This document shows positions 4,728 through 5,361 of a stretch of DNA of 5,361 nt, piece after piece. The stretch covers positions 1 to 5,361 of the forward strand of contig CANRHF010000130.1 in NCBI GenBank assembly GCA_947630345.1. Direction: 5' to 3'. The notes below the pieces were generated by a model. That model was not told the origin of the DNA. It was given only the letters and a program-made list of their open reading frames with translations, and searched no databases. The translations under genes were made by a program, and so were the position numbers. Origin of the DNA: an uncultured Oscillospiraceae bacterium (GTDB lineage: Bacteria; Bacillota; Clostridia; Oscillospirales; Oscillospiraceae). Position 1 is the first letter of the stretch. Every line of letters begins with the position of its first letter.

Positions 4728-5361
4728 ATGAAGAAACTTTTCGCTCTGCTGTTGGCAGCGGTCATGGTCCTGGGCCTCGTGGCCTGCGGCCCCGCCGGCA
4801 ATGACCAGACCGAGCCGCCCAAGTCCACTGAAAGTCAGACCCAGGCTCCCCCCAAAGGGACCGAGCCGCCTCAGACCAATGCCCCCGAGGGCAAGAAGTA
4901 CGAGGGCGTGACCCTGAACTACTGGTCCATGTGGAACGCCGCCGAAGCCCAGGGCAAGGTCATTGCCGAGGCTGCGGCCGCCTTCGAGGAGGAGACCGGC
5001 GCCCACATCAACATCGAGTGGAAGGGCCGCGACATCAACACCCTGCTGTCCGCCGCCCTGGAATCCAAAGAGGACATTGACCTGTTTGACGAGGACTACA
5101 CCCGTATCGGCCAGGTCTATGCGCCCTATACCGCCGACCTGACCGAGATGGCCGCCGCCGCCAACTACGACGCCGTCAGCTATCCTGTGTTCAACAACCA
5201 GTCCATCGCCTGGGCAGGCTACCTGAACAGCATCACCGAGCAGCCCAACATCGGCGGCGTGTTCTATGACCGGGACGCCTTCGCGGCCGCCGGCATCACT
5301 GCCGATCCCACCACCTGGGCCGAGTTCCTGGATGTCTGCCAGAAGCTGAAGGACAGCGGCG
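4728..5361 (+). CDS. ABC transporter sugar-type solute-binding lipoprotein, 5' part
   Basis: The first 211 codons of a longer gene; the right end is cut by the window. Residues 1-20 form a lipoprotein signal: MKK, a hydrophobic stretch and the lipobox LVAC with Cys20 as the lipidated residue, so the protein is anchored outside the membrane. Residues 22-57 are a Pro/Thr/Gln-rich flexible linker with two TEPP repeats. The binding fold begins near 60 with GVTLNYWSMWN, then FEEETGAHINIEW at 86-98, and GGVFYDRDAFAAAGI at 176-190 followed by PTTWAEFLDVCQKLK, all typical of family 1 (MalE-like) sugar-binding proteins, usually around 400-450 residues. The start is set by AAGGAGG at 4714-4720 with 7 nt spacing. 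Its divergent pairing with the AraC regulator suggests it is the first gene of a regulated ABC import operon whose permease genes lie beyond the window. The ligand is not readable; a sulfated or amino-sugar glycan is inferred from the other genes. Confidence 0.93.
   Translation, partial: MKKLFALLLAAVMVLGLVACGPAGNDQTEPPKSTESQTQAPPKGTEPPQTNAPEGKKYEGVTLNYWSMWNAAEAQGKVIAEAAAAFEEETGAHINIEWKGRDINTLLSAALESKEDIDLFDEDYTRIGQVYAPYTADLTEMAAAANYDAVSYPVFNNQSIAWAGYLNSITEQPNIGGVFYDRDAFAAAGITADPTTWAEFLDVCQKLKDSG

Noticed and set aside
4723..4731. ATG-AAA-TGA mini-frame just before the lipoprotein start
   Set aside because: It is only 2 nt from the ribosome binding site, too close for efficient initiation, and codes for two residues; the ATG at 4728 has ideal spacing.
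4659..5006. Minus-strand 115-residue frame opposite the lipoprotein start
   Set aside because: It covers the plus-strand signal peptide and promoter downstream region; its hydrophobic Gly/Leu-rich text is the reverse of Ala/Pro-rich codons.

Overview
The window looks like chromosomal DNA from a GC-rich, anaerobic, gut-type member of the Clostridia, with Oscillospiraceae or a close relative as the best guess. The reasons are the GC-rich third codon positions, strong AGGAGG-type ribosome binding sites, consensus sigma-A promoters, a Gram-positive lipoprotein signal, a maturase very like the Clostridium perfringens enzyme, and a split short-chain CHR transporter pair. The genus is inference. I see no mobile element, RNA gene or CRISPR array.

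Layout. Five minus-strand genes, read right to left, form one apparent operon: an AraC-family regulator (4358-3507), an anaerobic sulfatase-maturating radical SAM enzyme (3505-2384), a NahK-like N-acetylhexosamine 1-kinase (2297-1173), and a pair of short CHR-family (chromate transporter) proteins (1142-561 and 564-1). Spacings are 1, 86 and 30 nt, then a 4-nt overlap. The 86-nt gap holds a hairpin. To the right, a 369-bp AT-rich divergent region (4359-4727) carries two back-to-back sigma-A promoters, three copies of a TTACACAA box and two inverted repeats. On the plus strand a sugar-type ABC solute-binding lipoprotein starts at 4728 and runs off the right edge.

How the genes may fit together. 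Inference: this is the control end of a locus for using sulfated amino sugars, such as those of mucin O-glycans or glycosaminoglycans. The lipoprotein would capture the glycan for an ABC importer. A sulfatase not in the window, activated by the maturase, would remove sulfate. The kinase would phosphorylate free GlcNAc or GalNAc at C1. The CHR pair could export the sulfate released in the cytoplasm, since CHR proteins move chromate, a sulfate analogue. The AraC protein, with a cupin-like sensor domain, probably controls both directions from the shared intergenic region. The sulfate-export role of the CHR pair is the most novel and least proven part.
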